NCBI GenBank assembly: GCA_016786495.1
Contig: JAEUUJ010000090.1
Coordinates: forward strand, 1-64,000
DNA length: 64,000 nucleotides
Origin: Cyclobacteriaceae bacterium
GTDB lineage: Bacteria > Bacteroidota > Bacteroidia > Cytophagales > Cyclobacteriaceae
Direction: 5' to 3'
Part shown: one piece after another, positions 47,784-56,158 of the stretch
How the letters are laid out: every line of letters starts with the position of its first letter
Numbering within the stretch: the stretch's first letter is position 1
Translations under genes and position numbers: made by a program
Notes under the pieces: model-generated
The model's input: the letters and a program-made list of their open reading frames with translations, nothing else
Databases searched by the model: none
What the model was told of the DNA's origin: nothing

Positions 47784-48860
47784 CTAAAAGCCAACCATCA
47801 CACCCGCTGAACTGTTGCGCGATGCACCGGTCACGCTTTTCAGGCTGTTAGCCTCGTTCCTGATCCGTAACACACCCAGGAATGCAAACACGATGGCCTC
47901 TTTGAAGTTGATAACGTTGTCGTCCGGAACAACAAAGGTTACGTCATCGCCCGCGAGTTCCACCATCCGGTAAAGCAGAAAAGAATTAAACGCGCCGCCA
48001 CCCGAGCAAAGTACCGTTTTGCCTGCTCCGTATTTTTTCAGCGCAGTAACAATTTCAGTCGCGGCCGACTCGGTGAATGTGCATAGTTTATCTTCAATCG
48101 AAATTTTGGAGTCGTCAAGGAGGCGTTTGATTTTTGCGTCAAACAATTCGCGCCCAAGCGATGGCCGCTTCGTTCGTGTTGCTGAATAAACCTGATTGAG
48201 CTTGGTTAGTAAAGAAGCATTGATTTCCCCTGACGATGCCCGCGATCCGGCAGCATCGAACTTCTTCCTCATCTTTTGTGCGAGGTGATTGAGCCCCATG
48301 TTCAGAAAGCAGATGTCATAGGCGATGCGTTCTTTTTTATGGTTAAGCGAAAGGTTTGCAATGCCACCCAGATTCAAACAAACATCGTACTCATGAAATA
48401 ACAGTTGATCACCCACCGGTACGAGCGGAGCACCCTGACCGCCATACAAAACATCCAGGCTTCGAAAATCATATACTACCGGAAGCGTTGAAACTGCATG
48501 AAGCGCGTTGCCATTGCCGAGTTGAAACGTGAATTTGTTTTGGGGCTGATGGAAAATGGTATGACCATGCGAAGCGATGAAATGAAGTTCGGTGATCTTA
48601 TGCTTCGTGATAAACGCCTTGCACAGCGTACCGAGATAAACACCATACGCTGCGTCCAGCGCCAGCAACTGTTCTGCGGAGAGCGTGTGCGCAGTCATTA
48701 GTTTTTTACTCCAGGCTGCCGGGTAAGGAATTGTCTGCGCAGCTTCAAGTTCAAATGACCAGCCGTTATCATATCGAAATGTACAATAGGCGATATCAAC
48801 ACCATCAAGTGATGTTCCTGACATCAATCCGATAACTTTATAAATTTGAGTTGAATTCAT
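47784..48860 (-). CDS. anmK: Anhydro-N-acetylmuramic acid kinase
   Basis: A 358-aa sugar kinase-fold enzyme that recycles cell-wall 1,6-anhydro-MurNAc. LMSGTSLDGVDIAYC (residues 12-26), SHGHTIFHQP, DFRSLDVLYGGQGAPLVP and VLCSGGGAFNSFL match the family and the length is normal (E. coli 369). It is divergent from coaX; the coaX -7 element overlaps its start codon, so the promoters interlock. Confidence 0.95.
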   Translation of the reverse strand: MNSTQIYKVIGLMSGTSLDGVDIAYCTFRYDNGWSFELEAAQTIPYPAAWSKKLMTAHTLSAEQLLALDAAYGVYLGTLCKAFITKHKITELHFIASHGHTIFHQPQNKFTFQLGNGNALHAVSTLPVVYDFRSLDVLYGGQGAPLVPVGDQLLFHEYDVCLNLGGIANLSLNHKKERIAYDICFLNMGLNHLAQKMRKKFDAAGSRASSGEINASLLTKLNQVYSATRTKRPSLGRELFDAKIKRLLDDSKISIEDKLCTFTESAATEIVTALKKYGAGKTVLCSGGGAFNSFLLYRMVELAGDDVTFVVPDDNVINFKEAIVFAFLGVLRIRNEANSLKSVTGASRNSSAGVMVGF

Positions 48861-48867
48861 ACTTTTG
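48860..48867 (+). promoter_or_regulatory. TAnnTTTG -7 element of coaX
   Basis: TACTTTTG matches the consensus and overlaps the anmK start codon by one base; leader to the coaX GTG about 25 bases. Confidence 0.5.
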
Positions 48868-48898
48868 AAAGATCGTTACATCAACAAACCGGGCGCAC

Positions 48899-49615
48899 GT
48901 GAATTTAGCAGTTGACTATGGAAACAGTTCCGCCAAGGTAGCGATTTTCGATCAGCAGAGGCTTGTTGAAAAACTAACCTTTCCGCTCGCCGATGATCTT
49001 AAAACCTTTCTGCAAAATTCTTCTGCTGAAAACTTCATTATCAGTTCCGTAACAACGGATGCCGGACTCGTTTCTCAGTGGTCGGGCGCCAAAAACAAAT
49101 TCATCCTTTCGTATACGCTGCCACTACCCGTCAAAATTCTGTACGCCACCCCGCATACCCTCGGGGTTGACCGGATCGCAGGTTCTTGCGGGGCTGTTCA
49201 ACTTTTTCCGGGCCGCAACACTCTTGTAATAGATGCCGGTACTTGCATTACCTATGACTTTACCGACAGCAGCGGACAATATTATGGTGGCAGCATTTCG
49301 CCAGGCTTGAAAATGAGGTTTCAGGCCGTGCATACTTTTACGGCACGGCTGCCGTTAGTGACTCCGGCCGGGAATCCTGAGCTGATCGGAAACAGTACCG
49401 AGACATCCATTCAAAGTGGTGTTGTTAATGGTACCGTTGCCGAAATGGAAGGGATAATCGATCGTTACCGGGCCAAATACCCTGATTTACAGGTGATTTT
49501 GTGTGGTGGAGACGGGCCTTTTTTTGAAAACATGCTGAAAGCCTCCATATTTGCGTCCCCTGATTTGGTGCTCATAGGTTTAAACCGTGTTTTGATTCAT
49601 AATGTCCGTCTTTAA
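48899..49615 (+). CDS. coaX: Type III pantothenate kinase
   Basis: A 238-aa ASKHA-fold kinase for the first step of coenzyme A synthesis. AVDYGNSSAKVAIFD at residues 4-18 (phosphate 1), DRIAGSCGAV, LVIDAGTCITYDF and GGSISPGLKMRFQAVHTF are the family motifs. GTG at 48899 is the only suitable start. Its end overlaps the next gene by 14 bases, so translation is coupled. CoaX next to an outer-membrane protein and lptC is a common Bacteroidota order. Confidence 0.95.
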   Translation: MNLAVDYGNSSAKVAIFDQQRLVEKLTFPLADDLKTFLQNSSAENFIISSVTTDAGLVSQWSGAKNKFILSYTLPLPVKILYATPHTLGVDRIAGSCGAVQLFPGRNTLVIDAGTCITYDFTDSSGQYYGGSISPGLKMRFQAVHTFTARLPLVTPAGNPELIGNSTETSIQSGVVNGTVAEMEGIIDRYRAKYPDLQVILCGGDGPFFENMLKASIFASPDLVLIGLNRVLIHNVRL

Positions 49616-50903
49616 GAAGCTTCTTCCCGCAATTTTAATGATCGTTTCACTGTCGGCTTTCGGGCAGGCAGCGCGTTCACCCTTTTCGACTTTTGGCGTG
49701 GGGGAGATTTTTGGCGGAGCATTGATCCAGAATCAGGGTGCTGGCGGAACCGGTGTTGCCCAGCCGCAATACTGGTCGGTTAACAATCAAAATCCGGCTC
49801 TGCTGGTGAATAACTACTTTACAACTTTTCAGGCCGGGGCTCTTCTCGAGTCGCGGAAATTTGCCAACGACTCGGCCAGTCAGAAGGGTGTTTACGGAAA
49901 CCTGAATTACCTGGTAACAGCATTCCCCGTGATGAAGTCTAAGAAAGACCCGAACCTGATGTTCTGGTCAACTTCAGTATCGTTGTTGCCCTTCTCAAAA
50001 GTTAACTACCGACTGCTCTACACCGATTCTATCCAGGGCGCGCCTGACCAGTTATTGGGTGTAACGGAAACCGGTAGTGGTGGTCTTTCTCAGGTTTCGT
50101 GGGCGAACGGCTTCCGGCTTTCACCTGAATTCTCCATCGGCTTAAAAGCATCCTATGTTTTCGGATCAACAATTTCCGATTACTCAAACCGCCTCCTTAC
50201 CTCAGACCAGCCCGTGCCTTTTGTAGTTGCGATCAAAGAGCAGACATACATGAAAGACTTCATGTTTACCGGAGGACTGGCGTTTTCGAAAGACTCCGTG
50301 TTTACCGATGAACTTAGAGTTAATGCAGGACTTACGTATTCCTTTGCCTCAAAACTCAACGCTACCAAAACCACCGTTGAGCAACGCAGGTTGAGTTCTC
50401 AAAACCCGATCACATCCGATACCCTCGTGTTCCGCAAAGGAACCGTTGATATACCCTCAGCGTTAACCGTGGGCTTATCCATTAGCAAAGGTGTTGACTG
50501 GGCTATTGCCGGAGAATTTGCCATGCAAGACTGGTCGAAGTTTCAGAGTATCAATTCAGAAGATGAAGGCCTGAAAAAAACCTGGCGTGTATCACTGGGT
50601 GGTGAAATCACGCCTGATCAAACCGACTTTAAAAGTTATTTCAAGCGCGTTACCTACCGGGCAGGTTTCAGTTACGAAAAAACTCCGTATGCCAATCCAT
50701 TCGTGGATAACGGCACGCAGCTGAATGATTATGGCATCAATTTTGGTCTTTCGCTGCCGGCTGGCCGCTCCAGCATTGATGCTGCTTTCCGCGTTGGAAA
50801 GCGTGGCAACAAATCAGAGACGGCTGTTGAAGAGACGTATTTTAAAGTATTCTTCGGAATTACGTTTGTTGATCAATGGTTCCATCGCAGGAGAATTGAT
50901 TAA
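49602..50903 (+). CDS. Outer-membrane protein, OmpP1/FadL-like
   Basis: A 433-aa exported protein (signal peptide 1-21, ending AFGQ). The mature N-terminus RSPFSTFGVGEIFGGALIQNQGAGGTGVA and the following NNQNPALL match the N-terminal hatch-like segment of FadL-type proteins, followed by many amphipathic strands. The last strands end FRVGKRGNKSET and YFKVFFGITFVDQW. It may carry hydrophobic molecules across the outer membrane. It overlaps coaX by 14 bases and is followed by a terminator before lptC. Confidence 0.72.
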   Translation: MSVFKKLLPAILMIVSLSAFGQAARSPFSTFGVGEIFGGALIQNQGAGGTGVAQPQYWSVNNQNPALLVNNYFTTFQAGALLESRKFANDSASQKGVYGNLNYLVTAFPVMKSKKDPNLMFWSTSVSLLPFSKVNYRLLYTDSIQGAPDQLLGVTETGSGGLSQVSWANGFRLSPEFSIGLKASYVFGSTISDYSNRLLTSDQPVPFVVAIKEQTYMKDFMFTGGLAFSKDSVFTDELRVNAGLTYSFASKLNATKTTVEQRRLSSQNPITSDTLVFRKGTVDIPSALTVGLSISKGVDWAIAGEFAMQDWSKFQSINSEDEGLKKTWRVSLGGEITPDQTDFKSYFKRVTYRAGFSYEKTPYANPFVDNGTQLNDYGINFGLSLPAGRSSIDAAFRVGKRGNKSETAVEETYFKVFFGITFVDQWFHRRRID

Positions 50904-50927
50904 CGAATCAAGAGAGTATTGATCCGG

Positions 50928-50954
50928 AGCCATAGCTGTAAACTATGGCTTTTT
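50928..50954 (+). terminator. Terminator before lptC
   Basis: Perfect 8-bp stem AGCCATAG/CTATGGCT, 7-base loop, short T tract, 25 bases after the barrel gene stop. Confidence 0.7.
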
Positions 50955-50961
50955 ACTTATC

Positions 50962-51480
50962 ATGAAAAAAACATTTTACCTGTTACTGTTTGTTTTGGTT
51001 TCGTGTTCCAAGCCGGAATCCGGTCCGCCAAAAGAGTATGAGGGCCCGTTGCAGGAAGCCGAGCAGGTTGAACTGCTTTATACCGAACATGAAAAGATAA
51101 AGGTAAAAATGCGCACCCCGTTGCTTTATGAATTCAAGACGGGCGATCGGGAATTTCCAAAGGGCCTGAATCTTGAGTTTTATGATGTCAATGGTCAGCT
51201 GTCGTCTACGCTGCGAGCCGATCACGCCTATTATTTCAAAAACGATGACAAGTGGCGTGCACGCGGAAAGGTAGAAGTAGTGAACATTGAAAAGAATGAA
51301 CAACTCAATACCGAAGAGTTGTTCTGGTTCCCGGCTCAGGAACACATTTCGACCGATAAGTTTGTTACCATCCGGATGCAAAAAGAAGTGATCTATGGCG
51401 AAGGCCTGAAAGCCAAGCAAGACATGTCGTCATACGAAATCACCGATCCGCACGGAAGTTTCTCCGTAGAAGGCCAATAA
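50962..51480 (+). CDS. lptC: LPS export protein LptC, lipoprotein form
   Basis: A 172-aa protein with a lipobox LVSC (Cys15) in place of the membrane helix of E. coli LptC. The mature part, EAEQVELLYTEHEKIKVKM through LNLEFYDVNGQLSSTLRADHAYY and TEELFWFPAQEHISTDKFVTI, has the beta-jellyroll repeats of LptC/OstA proteins, which carry lipopolysaccharide from LptBFG to the LptA bridge. Identification by family pattern; partner genes are not in the window. Confidence 0.82.
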   Translation: MKKTFYLLLFVLVSCSKPESGPPKEYEGPLQEAEQVELLYTEHEKIKVKMRTPLLYEFKTGDREFPKGLNLEFYDVNGQLSSTLRADHAYYFKNDDKWRARGKVEVVNIEKNEQLNTEELFWFPAQEHISTDKFVTIRMQKEVIYGEGLKAKQDMSSYEITDPHGSFSVEGQ

Positions 51481-51491
51481 TCCGAATTGTC

Positions 51492-51499
51492 TATTTTTG
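51492..51499 (+). promoter_or_regulatory. TAnnTTTG -7 element abutting the 51-aa gene
   Basis: TATTTTTG ends 4 bases before the ATG at 51504, leaving no room for a leader if it is used. Confidence 0.5.
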
Positions 51500-51503
51500 C
51501 CAC

Positions 51504-51659
51504 ATGAAACTGGTCGATGTTATTTTAATTTCGCTGGCGGCAGCCTTTCTGATCATGGGAATCCACCAGGTAATTACCGTGAGTTTTGGGAAGGCTTATT
51601 GGCTGATTATGCTTTCCACCATGCTGCTGTTCATCTACCTGTATCGCAAGAAAAAATAG
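51504..51659 (+). CDS. Small two-helix membrane protein (51 aa)
   Basis: An ATG at 51504 opens 51 codons to the TAG at 51657. The product has two hydrophobic helices, about residues 4-25 (VDVILISLAAAFLIMG) and 32-47 (YWLIMLSTMLLFIYLY), with a basic end RKKK that would face the cytoplasm. It lies 23 bases after lptC and before the PpiD-like gene, a place often taken in Bacteroidota by a larger membrane protein. The family is not known to me; the perfect -7 element next to it and the membrane pattern support a real gene. It is below common ORF length cutoffs. Confidence 0.65.
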   Translation: MKLVDVILISLAAAFLIMGIHQVITVSFGKAYWLIMLSTMLLFIYLYRKKK

Positions 51660-51757
51660 CACCTCTGACGGCCTCCGGTCAACTCCCCCTGACTACGGTA
51701 TAAGCCATTGTTTTCCAGCGCATTATCTTCTGGCGTAACATTTTCCCTTTATTTTTC

Positions 51758-51786
51758 GGGGTTATTTTTCTAATAGCCAGAACCCC
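51758..51786. repeat. Inverted repeat next to the ppiD promoter
   Basis: GGGGTT (51758-51763) and AACCCC (51781-51786) are separated by 17 bases, the right arm ending 1 base before the -7 element; a possible operator. Confidence 0.4.
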
Positions 51787-51787
51787 T

Positions 51788-51795
51788 TAAATTTG
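51788..51795 (+). promoter_or_regulatory. TAnnTTTG -7 element of the PpiD-like gene
   Basis: TAAATTTG matches the consensus and ends 21 bases before the ATG at 51817. Confidence 0.55.
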
Positions 51796-51816
51796 CGGTT
51801 CTTTAAAAATCAGAAT

Positions 51817-53976
51817 ATGGCAGTAATCGGCAGAATAAGGGAAAAAATGGGAATTGCGGTAGTCATCTTTGTATTTGTGGCTATTTCCGCTTTTGTGCTG
51901 GGGGATTTATTAGGAAACAATTCAGTATTGCTTAACGATAAAAGTGTAGGCTCCATCGCAGGCGAATCAATTTCTATTGATGAGTACCAGCAGGCAATTG
52001 CTGAGCGTGAAAACAGCTACATCATGCAATACCGCCAGCAACCTGGCGACCGTCAGATGCCAATTCTCCGCCAACAGGCCTGGGAAATGCTGATCGTAAA
52101 ACATGCGATTGAAAGCCAGTTCGAGAAAGTAGGTTCGGTTGTGACCCTTGAAGAAATGGAAGACATGCTGTACGGGAAAAATGTTAACCCGAGCATCCGT
52201 CAGAGTTTTACCGATCCTGCAACAGGCGAGTTTGATGTTCAGGCCGTTAAACGCCAGCTCAAAAGTCTTCAGAATCCTCCGGAAGGTGCCGATCCCAGTG
52301 TGTTAAGTCAGTGGGAAAACCAGCGCGTTCAGTGGGAAGTATTCCAGAATGAGTTGATGACTTCCCGCGCCCGTATCAAGTATGAAAACCTGCTGATCAA
52401 GAGTACCTACGTTACAAAGGCGGAAGCTGAACAAAACTACCACTCGCAAACCGATGTGGCCGAAGTAAAGTATATCTACGTGCCGTACTTCTCGGTAAGC
52501 GATTCAGCGATCAACGTGACCGATGCCGACTACCGCGCATACTACGACAAGAACAAAGAAAAATATAAGACCGAATATACACGCGACCTCAAGTACGTTC
52601 AGTTCCCGGTTACTGCTTCTGCAGACGATTCACTTGCGCTGCGTACAGAACTTGAAAAACTGGCAACCGATTTCAAAAATGCTACCGAAGATTCATTATT
52701 CGCGGCCAACAATACCGACAACACAGCGTCTGCTGAATTAAAATTTAGCTCTGCTAACCGCCCGAATTATTTGTCAACCGAAGATTTAGTTGTCGGAAAC
52801 GTTAAGGGGCCATTCGTAACCAACGGATCGTACTACCTGGTTAAGGTTACTTCGGTTGGAAAAGAAAAGCTTGATTCAGCTCGTGCCAGTCACATTCTGT
52901 TCCAGTGGAACAGCGCTTCCGAAGCCGACAAAGCGGAAGCGAAAGCACGTGCAACCAAAGTGCTTCAGGAAATTAAAGGTGGCGCCAGCTTCGAAGACAA
53001 AGCACGAGAATTCGGAACCGATGGATCGGCCGCTAACGGTGGCGATTTAGGCTGGTTCTTCTCCGGAAACGACAACAATTACCAGCACATGGTGCCTGCG
53101 TTCGAGAAGCCGGTTTTTGATGCCACGAAGCCCGGTTTGTTGAATGAACTGGTTGAAACTGATTTCGGGTACCACATTGTAAAAGTTACCAACGTTAAGC
53201 GATCAAAAGACATCAATACGTATTCCGTGGCACAGATCGAGCGCCAGATTTCTGCGAGCGATGCTTCCATCAACGAGGCGCTTCGCAAAGCAGAAGCGTT
53301 TGCGAACGACCTGTCGGGCCTTAACAGTTTTACGGAACGTGCAAGCCAGGAGGGTCTAACGGTGTATGATGGAAAAGAAATTGGCGTTGCAGAGCGCAGA
53401 CTGAATACATTACCGGATGCGCGCGCGATCATTCAATGGTTGTTCCGCGATGCAAGCAAAGGCGATGTTTCGAAAGTATTCGACCTTCAGGATGTATACG
53501 TGGTAGCGGTGATGACCGGTGAGGCTGAGAAAGGCTACAAGTCGCTTGACCAGGTGAAAGACGAAATTGAGCCGGCTGTAAAGAACGAGGCCAAAGCAAA
53601 AATCATCATCGACAAGCTCACCACCTTAACAGGAAGCATTGATGAAATTGCGGCCGCATACGGCAGTGACGCCACGGTAAGTACCTCCAACGATCTTAAA
53701 CTCAGCACGGCTAGTCTGCCAGGACCGGGGTTCGATCCAAAAGCAATTGGAGAAGCGTTTGCTCCGGAAAACGGAAAGCGCACGAAACCATTCGCGACCG
53801 ACCGCGGTGTGATGCTGGTGGAAATGCAGAACAAAACCATTGCTCCGGAAATTGCTGATTACGCAGCGTATAAGGATGCATTGATCCAGTCTGCTACAAA
53901 CCGCAATACTTCCGGTATTGGCGATGCGATCAAAGACAAGGCGAACATCACGGACAAGCGCTACAAATACTTCTAA
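51817..53976 (+). CDS. Peptidyl-prolyl isomerase, PpiD/SurA-like, membrane-anchored
   Basis: A 719-aa periplasmic folding factor. The ATG at 51817 gives MAVIGRIREKMGIAVVIFVFVAISAFVLG, an N-terminal anchor as in PpiD. Residues about 40-230 form the SurA-like N-terminal helical domain; a parvulin (PPIC) domain follows at about 345-455, with SARASHILFQW, GASFEDKAREFGTDG and GGDLGWFFSG; the final 270 residues probably include a second, degenerate parvulin domain. It would help fold outer-membrane proteins and lipoproteins. A TTG 8 codons upstream is open but lies in the promoter. A terminator follows. Confidence 0.88.
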   Translation: MAVIGRIREKMGIAVVIFVFVAISAFVLGDLLGNNSVLLNDKSVGSIAGESISIDEYQQAIAERENSYIMQYRQQPGDRQMPILRQQAWEMLIVKHAIESQFEKVGSVVTLEEMEDMLYGKNVNPSIRQSFTDPATGEFDVQAVKRQLKSLQNPPEGADPSVLSQWENQRVQWEVFQNELMTSRARIKYENLLIKSTYVTKAEAEQNYHSQTDVAEVKYIYVPYFSVSDSAINVTDADYRAYYDKNKEKYKTEYTRDLKYVQFPVTASADDSLALRTELEKLATDFKNATEDSLFAANNTDNTASAELKFSSANRPNYLSTEDLVVGNVKGPFVTNGSYYLVKVTSVGKEKLDSARASHILFQWNSASEADKAEAKARATKVLQEIKGGASFEDKAREFGTDGSAANGGDLGWFFSGNDNNYQHMVPAFEKPVFDATKPGLLNELVETDFGYHIVKVTNVKRSKDINTYSVAQIERQISASDASINEALRKAEAFANDLSGLNSFTERASQEGLTVYDGKEIGVAERRLNTLPDARAIIQWLFRDASKGDVSKVFDLQDVYVVAVMTGEAEKGYKSLDQVKDEIEPAVKNEAKAKIIIDKLTTLTGSIDEIAAAYGSDATVSTSNDLKLSTASLPGPGFDPKAIGEAFAPENGKRTKPFATDRGVMLVEMQNKTIAPEIADYAAYKDALIQSATNRNTSGIGDAIKDKANITDKRYKYF

Positions 53977-53994
53977 TCAAGAACTAAAGCATTT

Positions 53995-54030
53995 AAAAAG
54001 CCGTTCGGTAAATTCAGAACGGCTTTTTTT
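53995..54030 (+). terminator. Terminator after the PpiD-like gene
   Basis: Perfect 12-bp stem AAAAAGCCGTTC/GAACGGCTTTTT with a 10-base loop and T tract, ending 4 bases before the next ATG. Confidence 0.88.
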
Positions 54031-54033
54031 ATT

Positions 54034-54297
54034 ATGGATCAGAACTGGATAGATAATTTTCGGATTAAACTTGAGGAGCATTACAGCTGGCCTTCGCTCT
54101 ATATATTCAAGTTTATCGTTCCGAACGGCAAGGAAGAAGAGCTGCAAAACCTTTTTCCCAATCATACCTTTACAAAAAAGAACTCTACGCAGGGTCGTTA
54201 CACCAGTCTGACGATGCAGATTATGGCTTCCTCCAGCGATTCCGTGATTGAGGTGTACCAAAAGGCGGCTGTTGTAGAAGGGCTTATCGCACTTTAG
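54034..54297 (+). CDS. DUF493 domain protein (YbeD-like)
   Basis: An 87-aa protein of the DUF493 family: WPSLYIFKFIVPNGKEEELQNLF, then KNSTQGRYTSLTMQIMASSSDSVIEVYQKAA. The small ferredoxin-like fold is thought to be an allosteric or regulatory domain; its role is unknown. The ATG stands just 4 bases after a strong terminator and there is no promoter in the remaining space, so it may depend on read-through or on a promoter inside the hairpin region. Confidence 0.88.
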   Translation: MDQNWIDNFRIKLEEHYSWPSLYIFKFIVPNGKEEELQNLFPNHTFTKKNSTQGRYTSLTMQIMASSSDSVIEVYQKAAVVEGLIAL

Positions 54298-54344
54298 GAT
54301 GGAGCATCCGAATCCTGTATTTTTAACTATAGAACGACAGGAAT

Positions 54345-54575
54345 ATGTGGAAAGAAGAAAATAACAGCCTGACACGCATCTTTAAGTTTAAAGATTTTAG
54401 TGAAGCATTTGCTTTCATGACGCGTGTGGCCCTGGTGGCCGAAAAAATGAATCATCACCCCAACTGGTCGAACGTTTACAACACCGTTACCATCAATCTT
54501 TCCACGCATGATGCGGGAAACCGGGTGACAGATCTGGATCGGAAACTGGCGCAAGCCATTGATACGTTGCTTTAG
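54345..54575 (+). CDS. 4a-hydroxytetrahydrobiopterin dehydratase
   Basis: A 76-aa pterin-4a-carbinolamine dehydratase (PhhB/PCD type). [20 protein letters not shown] has the active-site His37-His38-Pro39 and the following [12 protein letters not shown] a second His and Asp in the usual spacing. It dehydrates 4a-hydroxypterin, recycling the cofactor of aromatic amino acid hydroxylases, none of which is near. Its stop overlaps the rsmI start (TAGTG). Confidence 0.93.
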   Translation: MWKEENNSLTRIFKFKDFSEAFAFMTRVALVAEKMNHHPNWSNVYNTVTINLSTHDAGNRVTDLDRKLAQAIDTLL

Positions 54576-55285
54576 TGGAAGAAAAAACTTCATTATTTCT
54601 CGTTCCCACGCCCATCGGAAACCTGGGCGATATCACGCTTCGGGCGCTGGAAATATTGAAATCCGTTGACGTCATTCTCGCAGAAGATACCCGCACCTCG
54701 GGCGTATTGCTGAAACACTATTCCATCGATAAACCCCTTCAGTCGTTCCACATCTTCAATGAGCATAAAACACTGGCCGGGCTGGTTGAACGGATGAAAA
54801 AAGGGGAAGTGATGGCGCTGATCAGCGATGCCGGAACACCGGGCATCTCCGACCCTGGCTTTTTGCTTGTGCGGGAAGCCCTTAAGAACAACCTGAAAGT
54901 CGACTGCCTTCCCGGAGCTACCGCGCTGATCCCGGCACTGGTTAAGTCGGGATTCCCGACAGACCGATTCGTGTTTGAGGGTTTTTTACCGCATAAGAAA
55001 GGCAAGCAGACGTTGCTCAAAAAATTAGCCGAAGAAGACCGGACGGTAGTTTTCTACGAATCCCCGCACCGGCTGGTGAAAACGCTGGAGCAAGTGAAGG
55101 AATTTTTCGGAGGGGAACGGATGGTTTCTGTTTCCCGCGAATTATCCAAGAAATTTGAAGAAACGAAAACCGGTCCGGCAGACGAACTTGTCACCTATTT
55201 CGGCAGCAAGGAGGTAAAAGGCGAAATTGTAGTGGTAGTAGCCGGCAAGACAAAACAAAAACATAATACCGATCCGGACGTTTGA
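54575..55285 (+). CDS. rsmI: 16S rRNA (cytidine1402-2'-O)-methyltransferase
   Basis: A 236-aa SAM-dependent tetrapyrrole methyltransferase-fold enzyme. LFLVPTPIGNLGDITLRALEIL and ILAEDTRTSGVLLKHY are RsmI signatures, as are MALISDAGTPGISDPGFLLVR and FEGFLPHKKG. It modifies C1402 in the ribosomal P site. GTG is the only suitable start; it overlaps the pterin dehydratase stop by one base. Confidence 0.94.
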   Translation: MEEKTSLFLVPTPIGNLGDITLRALEILKSVDVILAEDTRTSGVLLKHYSIDKPLQSFHIFNEHKTLAGLVERMKKGEVMALISDAGTPGISDPGFLLVREALKNNLKVDCLPGATALIPALVKSGFPTDRFVFEGFLPHKKGKQTLLKKLAEEDRTVVFYESPHRLVKTLEQVKEFFGGERMVSVSRELSKKFEETKTGPADELVTYFGSKEVKGEIVVVVAGKTKQKHNTDPDV

Positions 55286-55312
55286 TATACGATCTTGTGA
55301 TCATTTAATCCT

Positions 55313-56110
55313 ATGAATTTACAAAGTATTGACCTCGAAGTAGTGGACTTGTGCCGCAGCGTAGCATTGTTTATTGAGACCGAACGCAAAAATTTCGACA
55401 GCACCCGCATCGAGCAAAAAGAGAAATTCAATAACCTCGTTTCGTACGTAGATAAAGAATCGGAGCGGAAACTTGTTTCCGCATTGTCGAAAATTCTTCC
55501 CGAAGCAGGTTTTATCACCGAAGAAGGCACCGTTGAGCAATCCCAGTCGAACGAATACAACTGGATTATTGATCCGCTTGACGGAACCACCAACTTCCTG
55601 CATGGCTTTCCGCTCTATGCAATCAGTGTGGGCCTTTCCTATAAAAACGAAGTCATCCTGGGCGTAATCCACGACGTAGTTCATCACGACAGCTACCACG
55701 CGATCCGGGGGGAGGATGCGCTTTGCAACGACACGAAAATCCGGGTTACTGGAGCACAATCACTATCCGAAAGTTTGCTGGCTACCGGGTTCCCTTATTT
55801 TCAGTTCGATAAAACCGAAGCGTATCTCAACATCATCAAGATTTTTCTTGATAAAACACATGGCATCCGCAGGCTCGGCAGCGCAGCAATGGATCTGGCC
55901 TATGTGGCTTCGGGCCGCCTGGATGGTTTCTTCGAATACAACCTTAGCCCGTGGGATGTAGCAGCGGGTGCATTCATCGTGCAACAGGCCGGCGGCAAAG
56001 TAACTGACTTCAGCGGAGGCACGAATTTCCTTTTTGGTGGCGAGATGTGCGCTTCAAACACTCAGATTCATCCCGCTATGCTCGAGGTGATTCGCAGTAC
56101 GTGGAAATAA
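55313..56110 (+). CDS. Inositol monophosphatase family protein
   Basis: A 265-aa sugar phosphatase. TEEGTVEQ carries the metal Glu pair, WIIDPLDGTTNFLHGFP the metal-binding Asp pair, GIRRLGSAAMDLAYVASGRLDGFFE and SPWDVAAGAFIVQQAGGKVTDF the C-terminal signature. Substrate may be myo-inositol phosphate or another phosphate; SuhB-like rRNA antitermination function is possible but cannot be read from sequence. It lies 27 bases after rsmI. Confidence 0.92.
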   Translation: MNLQSIDLEVVDLCRSVALFIETERKNFDSTRIEQKEKFNNLVSYVDKESERKLVSALSKILPEAGFITEEGTVEQSQSNEYNWIIDPLDGTTNFLHGFPLYAISVGLSYKNEVILGVIHDVVHHDSYHAIRGEDALCNDTKIRVTGAQSLSESLLATGFPYFQFDKTEAYLNIIKIFLDKTHGIRRLGSAAMDLAYVASGRLDGFFEYNLSPWDVAAGAFIVQQAGGKVTDFSGGTNFLFGGEMCASNTQIHPAMLEVIRSTWK

Positions 56111-56133
56111 AAAAGCCCCCGTTTCCGGGAGCT
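56107..56133 (-). terminator. Terminator for the large ABC permease gene
   Basis: On the minus strand, an 8-bp stem (one mismatch) with loop GAAA is followed by a run of T, the complement of A at 56109-56114. It lies 26 bases past the permease stop. Confidence 0.65.
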
Positions 56134-56158
56134 CTTCGGTAGGGGTTATTAAAAAGTC

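Noticed and set aside
51497-51703. 68-aa plus-strand ORF after lptC
   Set aside because: Overlaps the 51-aa gene in another frame; its sequence is rich in scattered His, Gly and Trp and shows no membrane or domain pattern, unlike the 51-aa frame.
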